Assembly (NCBI GenBank): GCA_018401055.1
Contig: JAGYLB010000114.1
Location: 39,141-103,140 of the forward strand
Origin: Roseicyclus sp.
Lineage (GTDB): Bacteria; Pseudomonadota; Alphaproteobacteria; Rhodobacterales; Rhodobacteraceae
Direction of reading: 5' to 3'
Length of the DNA stretch: 64,000 nt
Shown piece after piece: positions 8,294-17,871 of this stretch. The translations under genes were made by a program, and so were the position numbers. How positions within the stretch are numbered: position 1 is the first letter of the stretch; each line of letters starts with the position of its first letter. The notes under the pieces were generated by a model, which was given only the letters and a program-made list of their open reading frames with translations, was not told the DNA's origin and searched no databases.

Positions 8294-8879
8294 GGTTGTC
8301 TGCGGCAATCCGTTCCAACCCGCTTCGGTCACGGATGCGCACACCGCCCTTTTCCTGTTCTACCACACCCGCCCGCGCGAACTCGGCCAACCTGCGGCTG
8401 ACAAAGGCGCGCCCCGAGGCGGTCTCAGAAGCCAGTGCCGCGTGGGTTGCGGCCACGAACCCCGCGCCATCAACCAACCGCAGCAACACGCGCGCCAGCC
8501 TCGCGTCAAAGCCGGTCAGCGCCACCTCCTCCACCAGCCGCTGATATTCGGCGAAGCGCTGCGCCACCCCGTCGAACACCAGCACGCGAAAAGCATCATC
8601 GCCCGCCAGTCGGGTCTGGAACTGATCGGCTGGCACGATCTCGCCCGCCACATCGGCCTCCACCACACCCTCGGCGCTATAGTGCTCGCCGCTCACCAGA
8701 CAGGTGAAGGTCTGCAGACAGACCGTGCCGGCCGTCACGCGATACAGCACCACCTCGCGCCCGTTCGCCGCCGTCAGGGTAACCCGGATCGTGCCTTGCT
8801 CGAGGATCAGGAACCCCGGACAGGCCGCGCCGGGATGGAACAGCACATCGCCCGTGCGGGCGGCGAAACGGCGGATCAT
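8289..8879 (-). CDS. Crp/Fnr-family transcriptional regulator
   Basis: The 196-residue protein has an N-terminal cyclic-nucleotide-type beta barrel (GAACPGFLILEQGTIRVTLTA) and a C-terminal winged helix ending SGRAFVSRRLAEFARAGVV, which carries the recognition helix. It lacks the N-terminal cysteine cluster of oxygen-sensing Fnr proteins. Cysteines occur at the barrel (ACPG) and as VCLQTFTC, which could be redox-sensitive. The start is the ATG at 8879; sequence upstream in the same frame shows no domain. The DUF2892 gene follows at once, and an unknown gene diverges from it. Two palindromes flank the gene, so autoregulation is likely. The effector is unknown. Confidence 0.82.
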   Translation of the reverse strand: MIRRFAARTGDVLFHPGAACPGFLILEQGTIRVTLTAANGREVVLYRVTAGTVCLQTFTCLVSGEHYSAEGVVEADVAGEIVPADQFQTRLAGDDAFRVLVFDGVAQRFAEYQRLVEEVALTGFDARLARVLLRLVDGAGFVAATHAALASETASGRAFVSRRLAEFARAGVVEQEKGGVRIRDRSGLERIAADNR

Positions 8880-8903
8880 TTGTGGCGGCCTTCCACGATG
8901 TGA

Positions 8904-8927
8904 GACGGGCGAAGTCTTTCGCCTGTC
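8904..8927. promoter_or_regulatory. Imperfect 24-base dyad in front of the Crp-type regulator gene
   Basis: GACGGGCGAA and TTCGCCTGTC form a 10-base inverted repeat with one mismatch around a GTCT spacer. It lies 24 bases upstream of the regulator ATG and 57 bases before the divergent gene at 8985. The position suits an operator acting on one or both promoters. Confidence 0.4.
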
Positions 8928-8984
8928 CTCAACGCGGTCAACACCGCTTGACAGCGCCCCCCGCACCCGCGCATCGAAGGCGCC

Positions 8985-9317
8985 ATGACCAACGATACCG
9001 CCAGCCCCCGGACCCGCGAGGTCTTCACCCTTGTCGTCGAGGTCGGCCGCAAGACCGGCGACGGCCTGCCCGACAAGGCGACCGGCGCGGCGCTGATGTG
9101 CTACGCCGCCGGCATCGACGAGGCGGAAGCGGTGCGCGAAACCGTGGCGGTCCTGAAACAGGCCGATCTTGCGCCACTCGACGTCAGCGGCCACGGCACC
9201 CGCGCCGAACGTGAGGCGGAGGGTGAGGAAATCGACCCCGAGGAAATCGCCCTCATGGACCGCGCGCTGGACGAAAACGCCGTCATCGTGGTGCAGATGA
9301 CACCCTTCTACGACTGA
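8985..9317 (+). CDS. Small acidic protein of unknown function
   Basis: The 110-residue product is acidic and soluble, with no signal peptide or membrane helix. The N-terminal half (REVFTLVVEVGRKTGDGLP) looks like a compact alpha/beta domain. The C-terminal half is rich in glutamate (AEREAEGEEIDPEEIALMD) and ends with the hydrophobic strand AVIVVQMTPFYD. I do not recognise a family. It is transcribed away from the Crp-type regulator and shares its intergenic region, so it could belong to the same regulon. The intact frame, normal codon use and ATG start support a real gene. Confidence 0.7.
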   Translation: MTNDTASPRTREVFTLVVEVGRKTGDGLPDKATGAALMCYAAGIDEAEAVRETVAVLKQADLAPLDVSGHGTRAEREAEGEEIDPEEIALMDRALDENAVIVVQMTPFYD

Positions 9318-9324
9318 CCGCAGA

Positions 9325-10416
9325 TCAGGTCAGCGACCTTCGCCCCTTGGCCGAGGCTGCAACAAGCGCTTGCGTGCTAGCCCGGTCCAGCACCGGAAGG
9401 CAGGGCGTGCGGTCGGCCTGCGACAGGTTGTACGGCTGCCCCGCGTCGCCCACGGCCACCACATCCGCCAACAGGGCCGTTTCCACCCCGCAGCGGTCGA
9501 CCATGACGCAGGCGTGATCGTCGAACATCAGATGATGGAACGCCCGGACAGGTCTTTGAGTGTCCCGATGCGCGCCGGGGCTCGCTGTCATGTCGCCCGC
9601 GCGCGCCAGAACGCGTTCCTCGCCGAAGATGTATTCGACCGCGGGCCCTGACCGCACCACCCGTGTTTCAGGGGTGACGCAGATGTCATGGGTCAGCCCG
9701 AAATAGGGCGCGCGCAGACGCACCGGCGCCTGACGGCCAAGGCAAAGCCGCGACCGCCGTTCGATCCAGCGCAACGGCAAGGTCTCACCGGTCGCAGTCC
9801 GCAGGTGATCGCCGGGTGACAGCGCCTCAACCGGCCGCGCGCCTGTCGTGGTCGTCACCAGCGCCCCCGTAGCAAGTGCGGGCAGGTCGCTCGACGCAAG
9901 CCCGAATTCCGCGATCGCCGCCACGTGACAGGTCTGCAAGAACCGGTTGTCGCGCGGCAGCAATTCATCCAGTCGCGCGGCATGGGCCAGACCCGACCGG
10001 CAGCGATGCCTTTGCACCCGGTCATGGTTGGTGAAATCGGCGATATCGGCCCGCCCCCGCGCACAGGTCCGATACCTGAGCGACAGGGTTTCGCCCGCCC
10101 GTGCCATGTCGGGCGGTGTGACAAGGTCGATGTCGCCATGCACCAGCCGCAAGGCCCCGTCCGGCAGAGCATATAGCCCGATCGCCCGCGCCGTTTCTGC
10201 CGCGCCTTGCCACAACCGAACCGGAACCCGCGCCGCGATCTGGGGCAAGGTGAATTCCAGACACAGGGTCAGTTCTGCATGGGCCAAGACATCCGGCAGG
10301 AAACCGGCCCCGCGCAGCATCTGGCCCGATTGCCAGATGGCCGCCCAGTCGTCACGCGCGGGTGCGACCTTTACCCATGCGTCGGACGACGGACCGTTGG
10401 AAAGCGCCGGGATCAT
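9325..10416 (-). CDS. Hint-domain protein with degenerate catalytic residues
   Basis: The 363-residue protein carries a Hint-type domain from about residue 180 to 330 (TTTGARPVEALSPGDHLRT, then LPLRWIERR, then VEYIFGEERVLA). In active Roseobacter Hint_2 domains this region begins CFTPGT, with the cysteine as nucleophile; here the aligned position reads ATGALV, so the cysteine is missing. The HRV-type motif is also altered (PETRVV). Autoprocessing is therefore unlikely. The N-terminal 170 residues are not recognised. The start overlaps the stop of the upstream Hint gene by one base (TGATG), so the two are translated together. It could be an accessory or decoy paralogue of the upstream protein. 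Confidence 0.78.
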   Translation of the reverse strand: MIPALSNGPSSDAWVKVAPARDDWAAIWQSGQMLRGAGFLPDVLAHAELTLCLEFTLPQIAARVPVRLWQGAAETARAIGLYALPDGALRLVHGDIDLVTPPDMARAGETLSLRYRTCARGRADIADFTNHDRVQRHRCRSGLAHAARLDELLPRDNRFLQTCHVAAIAEFGLASSDLPALATGALVTTTTGARPVEALSPGDHLRTATGETLPLRWIERRSRLCLGRQAPVRLRAPYFGLTHDICVTPETRVVRSGPAVEYIFGEERVLARAGDMTASPGAHRDTQRPVRAFHHLMFDDHACVMVDRCGVETALLADVVAVGDAGQPYNLSQADRTPCLPVLDRASTQALVAASAKGRRSLT

Positions 10417-11999
10417 CAGCTGGCCAACCGCCGCAAGACCCGCGCCTCATAGGATCTGAGCGCCGCCCGCGCCGCCGGGCCATAGCCCACATGCGTCACC
10501 GCGTCGATTTCGGGGAAAAGCCCTAGCACCTCGGCGCGCACGCGATCCTCCAGATCCGACATGACCTGCGGCCCGGGCAGAAAGCTTTCGGTCTGCAAGC
10601 CTTCGGACCAGATGATCTGATGCTGGTCGAACAACAGGTGGATATAGGTCACCTCGCCGCCTTCGATGACGCGCACCGAACAGTCGTTGACCAGATCGCG
10701 GGCAGCGACCAGCACCTCGTCCTCACCGAACATCAGCTCGGCCATCCAATGCGTCAGCAACACCCTGTGCTGCGGCGACACGACAAGCCGGCCGTGGTTG
10801 CCGAACACCCCCGCCGCTATCGCGACCGGCGCATGTGGCCCGACTGCCGCGACCCGCCGCTGTCCGATCCAGCGGATCGGCTGCAGCCCGTTGTCGCGCG
10901 TCTCGACCAGATCGCCGACCGACAGAAGCTCCACCGGCACCTCGCCCCGGTCGGTTCGGATGCGCGTTCCCGGGGTAAAGCAAGGCACCGTGGTCAACGA
11001 GACGAAGGCCGTGTCGCTGACCCCATCAGCATTCTCGGCGGTGTAGGAGAAATTGACCGTCACCGGGCCGGTCAGGTTGGTCAGGCTGGCAGGCGGCGTG
11101 ATCTGCAGCGTGCCATCGGGCATCAGGGTGATCTGGTGCCCATTGGACAGCGTCACGGATTCCCCGACAGTGACCGGAATGCCGTTGATATGGGTGATGA
11201 TCATCACACCCACGCCGTCGCCGTCATTTGCCAGCACATCGATGGTGGCGACCTGCAATTCGTTCAGCGTGATGAGATCGTCATTGGCGATGAACGCGCC
11301 CTGGATCGAATCCGCCGCGATCAGGACGGCACTGTCATAGCTCGAGTCGGCGACATCCGCGATGCCCAGCACCAGCGTGTTGACGACCCCGATGTTGACG
11401 GGGATCAGAACCGAAAGCGTAACGGTGAACCCGTCCATCTCGGTGTTGAAATCGTCACCGGTGTTGTTGACGAAAAGCGTCTCGTTGGCCGACTGGTTGA
11501 TCGAGTTGATCTGCGCGATGTTGATGATGGGCGAGGTGACGACCTGCCCGTTGATCCAGATTCCGACCGCGTCGTTGAACACGGACCCGGAGTATTCCGG
11601 ATATTCCTCGGACGCGAAGACGAACTGGATCGACAAGAAATCCGTCGTGGGAATGAACTGCGTCGTCAAGATCGCCGCATCGAAGGTGCTGTTGCCCACC
11701 AGCGCGTTGAAGGCCGGGTTGTTGTTCGGCCCGTTGGAATTGTAGGATGTGGACGGGCTGCGGTTCGGGTCGCCACTGCCTTGGGTGAACCCGCGCAGAT
11801 GTCCCGTGGACAAGATGACGCCCGTGTCCGACGGCGTTACGAAGGGCGTAATCGCGTCGCCGTCGCTGTAGATGCCCGATGACACCGGGTCACCGGTGTA
11901 GGTCGCGCTCACGACGGTAACCCCGTCGCCAAAGATGGTCTGAGCCATCTGATTGGCCGTCGCGCTCGAGTTGATCGTCAGTTCCTGACCGACTGCCAT
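10416..11999 (-). CDS. Secreted choice-of-anchor L / cadherin-like / Hint-domain protein
   Basis: The 527-residue protein shows three modules. Residues about 1 to 235 resemble the choice-of-anchor L domain (FASEEYPEYSGSVFNDAVGIW). Residues about 240 to 340 form a cadherin-like repeat starting with ANDDLITLNELQVATIDVLAND. Residues about 340 to 490 are a Hint_2 domain with the nucleophile motif PCFTPGTRIRTDRGEVPVE and the VSPQHRVLLT histidine motif, so self-cleavage is plausible. No N-terminal signal peptide is present; family members are thought to leave by type I secretion. It is co-translated with a degenerate Hint paralogue downstream. It is probably an extracellular or surface protein; the function is unknown. 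Confidence 0.83.
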   Translation of the reverse strand: MAVGQELTINSSATANQMAQTIFGDGVTVVSATYTGDPVSSGIYSDGDAITPFVTPSDTGVILSTGHLRGFTQGSGDPNRSPSTSYNSNGPNNNPAFNALVGNSTFDAAILTTQFIPTTDFLSIQFVFASEEYPEYSGSVFNDAVGIWINGQVVTSPIINIAQINSINQSANETLFVNNTGDDFNTEMDGFTVTLSVLIPVNIGVVNTLVLGIADVADSSYDSAVLIAADSIQGAFIANDDLITLNELQVATIDVLANDGDGVGVMIITHINGIPVTVGESVTLSNGHQITLMPDGTLQITPPASLTNLTGPVTVNFSYTAENADGVSDTAFVSLTTVPCFTPGTRIRTDRGEVPVELLSVGDLVETRDNGLQPIRWIGQRRVAAVGPHAPVAIAAGVFGNHGRLVVSPQHRVLLTHWMAELMFGEDEVLVAARDLVNDCSVRVIEGGEVTYIHLLFDQHQIIWSEGLQTESFLPGPQVMSDLEDRVRAEVLGLFPEIDAVTHVGYGPAARAALRSYEARVLRRLAS

Positions 12000-12268
12000 G
12001 CCTTGCCCGCCTTACCCAATGGCCGGGTGCATGATCTGCGCGACACGGAATACACGAACCGGGCCCATGTTGCCCCGGTGGTCGTGGTGGTCTGTATCGT
12101 TGCGGTTCGAGCCGCTGCCTGCCCCGGCGTTTTTATCTTTGCAAGAACGATACCATCCCAGACCCACAAGGTTAACGGTTTGATAAATCTGGACGGACCG
12201 CACAGCCCCATTGTGCCTTCATCGCCACAGCGCTACCCATCTGACGACCCCGTAGCGAAGGCCATGCC
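12000..12268. other. Divergent intergenic region between the Hint operon and dapE
   Basis: No convincing gene is seen in these 269 bases. Short open frames on both strands lack family resemblance and good start sites. The part around 12150-12190 is AT-richer (ACAAGGTTAACGGTTTGATA) and could hold promoter elements for dapE. No clear operator or hairpin was recognised. Confidence 0.5.
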
Positions 12269-13414
12269 ATGACCACCGATCCTGCTCGCCTGACCGCCGA
12301 CCTTGTCCGCTGCCCCTCGGTCACCCCGGAGGAGGGCGGTGCGCTGGTCTTGCTGCAATCGCTCCTCGAAGCCGCAGGTTTCACCTGCACCCGCGTCGAC
12401 CGCAACGGCACGCCCAACCTCTTCGCGCGCTGGGGCGCAAAAGGCGCGGCGCGGACCTTCGGCTTCAACGGCCATACCGATGTCGTGCCCGTGGGGGATG
12501 AGGCCGCATGGACCCACCCACCCTTTTCCGCCCACGAGGAAGACGGCTGGCTTTACGGGCGCGGTGCTACCGACATGAAATCGGGTGTCGCGGCCTTTGC
12601 TGCGGCTGCGATTGACCTCATTGCCGAAACGCCGCCAGACGGCGCCATCATCCTGGCCATCACCGGCGACGAGGAAGGTCCGGGCCGCGACGGCACCATC
12701 GCGCTGCTGGACTGGATGCAGGCTCATGACGAACGCATGAGCGTCTGCATCGTGGGCGAACCCACCTCGGTCGAAACCATCGGCGACATGGTCAAGATCG
12801 GTCGCCGCGGTTCCATGACCGCGCGCTTCACCGTGTTCGGCAAACAGGGCCATTCCGCCTATCTGCACAAGGCGCTGAATCCGATGCCGGCGGTGGCCTT
12901 CCTCGCCCATCGCCTGTCCACACACCAGTTGGACGAGGGCACCGACCATTTCGACCCCTCCACCATCTCCGTCACCACGATCGACACCGGCAACACCGCC
13001 TCCAACGTGATCCCCGCGCGCACCCGCATGACGGTGAACCTCCGCTTCAACGACCTGCACACCGGCAGCACCCTGACCGACTGGCTGCAGGCCGAAGCCG
13101 ATGCCGTGGCTGAAGCCACCGGCACGACGATCCAGATGGACACCCAAGTCTCGGGCGAGGCCTTCCTGACGCCCCCCGGCCCGTTGTCGGACCTTGTCCG
13201 CCGGGCCATCGGTCAGGAAACCAATCAATCCCCCGTGCTTTCGACCACCGGCGGCACGTCCGATGCCCGCTTCGTCAAGGATCATTGCCCGGTCGTCGAA
13301 TTCGGCCTTGTCGGCCACCGCATGCACGAGGTCGATGAACGCGTCTGGATACAAGACATCCACGACCTCAAACGCCTCTACACCCGCATGCTGCGCGAGT
13401 ATTTCAACAGCTGA
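12269..13414 (+). CDS. dapE: Succinyl-diaminopimelate desuccinylase
   Basis: The 381-residue M20-family zinc peptidase hydrolyses N-succinyl-LL-diaminopimelate in the lysine and meso-DAP pathway. Metal and catalytic motifs are in order: [12 protein letters not shown] (histidine near residue 69, catalytic aspartate two later), GATDMKSG, and ITGDEEGPG with the catalytic glutamate and ligand. The C-terminal GTSDARF and the HMHEVDE ending are typical of DapE. The length is right for the family and the frame is intact. dapD lies 4.5 kb away on the other strand, so the two succinylase-branch genes are near each other but not in one operon. Confidence 0.95.
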   Translation: MTTDPARLTADLVRCPSVTPEEGGALVLLQSLLEAAGFTCTRVDRNGTPNLFARWGAKGAARTFGFNGHTDVVPVGDEAAWTHPPFSAHEEDGWLYGRGATDMKSGVAAFAAAAIDLIAETPPDGAIILAITGDEEGPGRDGTIALLDWMQAHDERMSVCIVGEPTSVETIGDMVKIGRRGSMTARFTVFGKQGHSAYLHKALNPMPAVAFLAHRLSTHQLDEGTDHFDPSTISVTTIDTGNTASNVIPARTRMTVNLRFNDLHTGSTLTDWLQAEADAVAEATGTTIQMDTQVSGEAFLTPPGPLSDLVRRAIGQETNQSPVLSTTGGTSDARFVKDHCPVVEFGLVGHRMHEVDERVWIQDIHDLKRLYTRMLREYFNS

Positions 13415-13442
13415 GGCCCGCTCTCGGTCTCAGCGTCCTTGC

Positions 13443-13919
13443 TCAGCGTCCATCGATCTCGGGCGTCGCCTGCGGCCCTCCCTCGAGATCGGCGATCAAG
13501 GCACGCATCTCGGCGATCTCGAGGCGCTGCGCCTCAAGGATATCGGCGGCAAGGCGTGCAACGCGCGGATCACTCAACTCCGCACGTTCACTGGTCATCA
13601 CGGCGATGGAATGATGCGGGATCATCGCTCGCATGTACGACAGGTCCTGAACCGTCTCCTGCGAGCGCACCAGCCACAGCGCGCCGGCGAACACGACCGC
13701 ACTGCCAACAAGGATGCCGATCTTGATCCCCCGTCCGTCATACATCCCCCACATGAACCCCAGCATGATGATCGCCATGCTCGCGCCCATCACCAAGGCC
13801 ATGTAGGCCCGCGTCTCGCTGAACGTGACATGGTCGAGCGCGTAGGTGTTGAGGTACATCAGGACGAACATCACCGCGGTCGACGTGCAGATCATCGCGA
13901 AAAATCGGGGATAGGTCAT
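13443..13919 (-). CDS. DUF305-family membrane-anchored protein
   Basis: The 158-residue protein has three or four N-terminal hydrophobic helices (CTSTAVMFVLMYLNTYALD and following) and a C-terminal soluble part beginning YMRAMIPHHSIAVMTSERAELSDPRV. The MIPHH motif with nearby methionines is the hallmark of DUF305, a four-helix ferritin-like fold often found with copper-handling genes. Metal binding through the histidine pair is likely but not shown. It is divergent from rnr and convergent with dapE, with no copper genes nearby, so the context does not help. Confidence 0.85.
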   Translation of the reverse strand: MTYPRFFAMICTSTAVMFVLMYLNTYALDHVTFSETRAYMALVMGASMAIIMLGFMWGMYDGRGIKIGILVGSAVVFAGALWLVRSQETVQDLSYMRAMIPHHSIAVMTSERAELSDPRVARLAADILEAQRLEIAEMRALIADLEGGPQATPEIDGR

Positions 13920-14030
13920 CGGGAACTCCTTTTTTCATTGGATCGTGTCCCCAAGGCCGATGGTAGGGCGCGCGCACCATTCTGGCAATTCCCCCATGAC
14001 GCCCTGCGCGGCCCATGCTAGGCCGTCCTC

Positions 14031-16286
14031 ATGGCCATGATCCCCTCCAAAGACCAGATCCGCACGTGGATCGCCGAGAACCCCCACGCGACGTCCAAGC
14101 GCGACATCGCCAAGGCTTTCGGCATCAAGGGTGCCGAGCGCATCGACCTCAAGCGTATCCTCAAGGAGCTGGAGGCCGAGGGGCTTGTGGAAAAGCAGGG
14201 CAAGACCTACCGCGACCCCGACAAGCTGCCGCCTGTCTCGGTCCTGCAGCTTCTCGCCCCCGACGATCTGGGCGACATCTTTGCCCGCCCGCTGGAATGG
14301 CAGGGCGACGGCCCCGAGCCGAAGATCCTGTTTTCCCCGCGCGACCGACCCCGCCGTGGGTCAGGGCGACCGCATCCTTGCCCGCATGCAGGAGGTGGAG
14401 GGCGAAGATCACCAATATGTCGCCCGCCTGATCCGCCGCATCGGCACCAACCCGCTGCGGGTGCTGGGCGTGTTCCGCAAAGGGGCCGAGGGCGGGCGCA
14501 TCTTGCCGATCACCAAGGGAGCCGACCGCGACTGGACTGTGCGCCCGGGCGAGACGCATGGCGCGCGCGACGGCGAGTTGGTCGAGGCCGAACAGGTCGG
14601 GCCAAAGGGCCGCATGGGCCTGCCCCGCGCGCGCATCGTCACGCGCCTTGGCGACCCCGGCGCGCCGCGCGCCGTGAGCCTGATCGCGATTCACGACCAT
14701 GCAATTCCCGATGCTTTCCCCGACTCTGCCATCGAGGAAGCCGATGCCGCAAAACCGGCGGGCCTCGAGGGTCGCGACGATCTGCGCGACATGCCCCTCG
14801 TCACCATCGACCCCGCTGACGCGCGCGACCGCGACGATGCCGTGCTGGCACACGCGGATGACGACCCGAAAAACCCCGGCGGCCATGTCATCTGGGTCGC
14901 CATCGCCGATGTCGCCCATTACGTCCGCCCCGGATCGGCGCTGGACCGCGAGGCGAAGAAACGCGGCAATTCCACCTATTTCCCGGACCGCGTCGTGCCC
15001 ATGCTGCCCGACCGCCTGTCGGGCGACCTTTGTTCGCTGCACGAAGGCGTGCCGCGCGCCTGCCTTGCCGTGCGCATGGTCATTTCGGCTGATGGCACCA
15101 AGATCGGCCACCGCTTCGTGCGCGGCATGATGCGCTCCATCGCCTCGCTGGAATATGGCGACGTGCAAAGCGCGCAGGACGGCCAGCCGAACGACAAGAC
15201 CGCCCCCTTGTCGACGATGTGATCCGCCCGCTCTACGCCGCCTATGACGCGCTGACAGCCGCCCGCGCGCGGCGCCAACCGCTCGAGTTAGACCTGCCCG
15301 AACGCCGGATCGAGTTGAGCGAAGAGGGCGAGGTAACCTCGGTCGCCTTCAAGGACAGGCTCGACGCCCACCGCCTGATCGAGGAATTCATGGTGCTGGC
15401 CAATGTGGCCGCCGCCGAGGAACTGGTCGCCCGCCGCCAGCCGCTATTGTTCCGCGTCCACGAAGAACCCGCGCCCGAAAAGCTCGAGGCGCTGCGCGAG
15501 GTCGCCGCCGCCAGCGGGTTCACCTTGGCCAAGGGGCAGGTTCTGCAAACGAGCCACCTGAACCGGCTGCTGGCGCAGGCCGAAGGCTCGGATTTCGACG
15601 AGCTGATCAACATCACCACCCTGCGCTCCATGCAGCAGGCCTATTATTTTCCGCAGAATTTCGGCCATTTCGGCCTCGCGCTGAAGGCCTACGCCCATTT
15701 CACCTCACCAATCCGGCGCTACTCGGATCTCGTGGTGCACCGCGCGCTGATCGCCGCCCATGGCTGGGGGCAAGACGGGCTGAGCGTTGAAGAAGCCGCG
15801 CATCTGGAAGAAACCGCCAAACACATCTCGGACACCGAACGCCGGTCCATGGCGGCCGAACGCGACACCGTCGATCGCTATCTGGCGGCCTATCTGTCCG
15901 ATCGTGTGGGCAGCACCTTTGCCGGTCGCATCTCGGGCGTCGCGCGGTTTGGGGCCTTCGTGAAACTGGACGAGACAGGGGCCGACGGCCTGTTGCCGAT
16001 CCGCTCGCTCGGGAACGAGTATTTCCACCATGATGCCGAAAGCCAGACACTGATGGGCTCGGAATCCGGCCTGACCATCGGCATCGGCGACCGGGTGACG
16101 GTGAAGCTGGCCGAGGCGGTTCCCGTGACAGGCGGGCTGACGCTGGAGCTGATCGAGATCGACGGCAAGCACACCCCCGTTCGGCGCGGCAGGCCCGGCA
16201 CCAGCCCCCGCCGCAAGGCTGGGCAGGTGGCAAAAAAACGCGCAAGCTTGCGCAAGAAAACGCCGGGCAAACGCAGCGGGCGTTGA
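14031..16286 (+). CDS. rnr: Ribonuclease R (two frameshifts)
   Basis: The repaired product has about 751 residues, the usual length of RNase R, a processive 3'-5' exoribonuclease for structured RNA. An N-terminal winged helix (ATSKRDIAKAFGIKGAERIDLKR) is followed by cold-shock domains. The RNB domain has VTIDPADARDRDDAV with the catalytic aspartates, then ADVAHYVRPGS and the HFTSPIRRYSDLVVHR motif. An S1 domain (GRISGVARFGAFVKLDETGADGL) and a lysine/arginine-rich tail close it. The frame breaks near 14345 and near 15205, but family sequence continues without loss in the next frame both times. RNase R is widely conserved, so sequence errors are the simpler explanation. Confidence 0.9.
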
Positions 16287-16416
16287 AGATCTGTTAACAG
16301 TGTTTCGGCCAAGGTACTTTTGCACGCGGGGAAAACCCCGCATGAAACGCTGCACCGCCGCCGAATTTGCGGTATACTGTCTTCAAATCGAGCATAATCG
16401 GGCTTCAGAAAATCAC

Positions 16417-17806
16417 ATGTGGCAATCCCGTCTTGTCCGTCTGGCCGGTATACTGGCCCTTGCCGTTCCGACCATGGTCATGGCCCTGCCTCCGGCCACG
16501 TCGCTTCGGCCCGAGATGCGCCCCGACCCTCGCGCGGACAGGCTGCCGCGCGTTGTCACCGTCTCGACGCAGACCAGCCCACTGGCCGTGCCCCGATCGA
16601 TCCGACCGCAACTACGCGGCGCCGGAACGGCCGCCCAGCTAAGCTGCGACACCCGCTGCCGCACCCGTTGTTGCCGACACGGCCACGACGGCGGGATTCT
16701 CCGACTGGCTGCGTGGCTTGCAGGCCCGCGCGCGCAATGCCGGTATACGGCAGGCCACGCTGGATCAGGCGTTTTCCGGAGTCTCCGTCCTGCCTAGGGT
16801 GCTGGAACGTGACCGCAACCAGGCCGAGTTTTCCCGCGCGCTCTGGGATTACCTCGACAGCGCGGTCTCGGCCACACGGGTCGCCAACGGGCGCGCGGCA
16901 CTGGCCGAGCATCGGGATATCCTGACGCAGATCGAACGTCGCTACGGGGTCGAGGCCGAGGTGGTCGTAGCGGTCTGGGGTCTTGAATCCGCCTATGGCG
17001 CGATGCGCGGCGACACCGACATCATCGCGGCCATGGCGACGCTCGCCTATGACGGACGCCGCCGCGCGTTTTTCGAGGAACAGCTGATCGCGGCACTGCG
17101 CATCTTGCAGGCGGGCGATGTCAGCCCGCGCCAGATGACCGGGTCATGGGCCGGCGCGATGGGCCATACCCAATTCATGCCAACCTCTTATCTGGAACAC
17201 GCGGTCGATTTCGACGGCAACGGGCGGCGCAACATCTGGTCCGACGATCCGGTCGATGCGCTGGCATCCACCGCCAACTACCTGCGCCACTTCGGCTGGA
17301 CCACTGGCCAGCCTTGGGGGCTGGAGGTGGTGCTGCCGCAAGGCTTCGATTTCAGCCTGACGGGCGAACAGGTCAAGCGCCCCGCATCGTTCTGGAACGC
17401 GCAAGGCGTGCGGCTGGCGGGTGGCGGCCAACTGCCCGATCACGGCGATGCCTCGATCCTCCTGCCCGCCGGCCATCGCGGCGTCGCCCTGGTGATCTTC
17501 AACAATTTCCACGTGATCGAGCGCTACAACCCCGCCGACGCCTATGTGATCGCTGTGGGCCACCTGTCGGACCGGATCATCGGCGGCGACCCGTTCCGCG
17601 GCTCCTGGCCGCGCGAGGACCGCGCGCTGACCCGCGTCGAGCGGGAGGAGTTGCAGCAACGCCTCGTGACAGCCAGCTTCCACCGCTACAATGTCGACGG
17701 GATCATCGGGCCGCAGACCATCGACTCGGTCCGCCGCTTTCAGGCCTCGGTCGGTTGGGTGCCGGATGGCTATGCATCGCTCAGGGTGCTGGAGCGGTTG
17801 CGCTAG
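16417..17806 (+). CDS. Exported lytic murein transglycosylase with peptidoglycan-binding domain (one frameshift)
   Basis: The product cleaves peptidoglycan glycan strands to 1,6-anhydro ends. A signal peptide starts at the ATG at 16417 (MWQSRLVRLAGILALAVP). The SLT_2 (MltB-type) catalytic domain shows AVWGLESAYGAMRGDTDI with the catalytic glutamate, TGSWAGAMGHTQFMPTSYL and YNPADAYVIAVGHLSDR. A C-terminal PG_binding_1 domain (HRYNVDGIIGPQTIDSVRRFQ) anchors it to the wall. The frame changes near 16640 in a low-complexity alanine/proline linker between signal peptide and domain. A paralogue with the same layout lies at 33695. Both should act in the periplasm. Confidence 0.9.
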
Positions 17807-17809
17807 GGT

Positions 17810-17862
17810 AGGTGCGCCTGAAGGCGCACCTGTCCAAAGCAACATGCGCCTGAAGGCGCACC
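17810..17862. repeat. Two tandem hairpins sharing TGCGCCTGAAGGCGCA
   Basis: The palindromic unit TGCGCCTGAAGGCGCA occurs at 17813-17828 and again at 17845-17860, each able to form a hairpin with a GAA-type loop. The first is extended to AGGTGCGCCTGAAGGCGCACCT. They lie between the convergent ends of the transglycosylase gene and dapD, so they probably act as a bidirectional terminator or REP-like element. No T run follows. Confidence 0.6.
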
Positions 17863-17871
17863 GCCCCACCA

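Noticed and set aside
12012..12203. Small minus-strand open frame in the Hint-dapE gap
   Set aside because: No Shine-Dalgarno, biased composition and no family resemblance; overlapping frames on both strands look equally poor.
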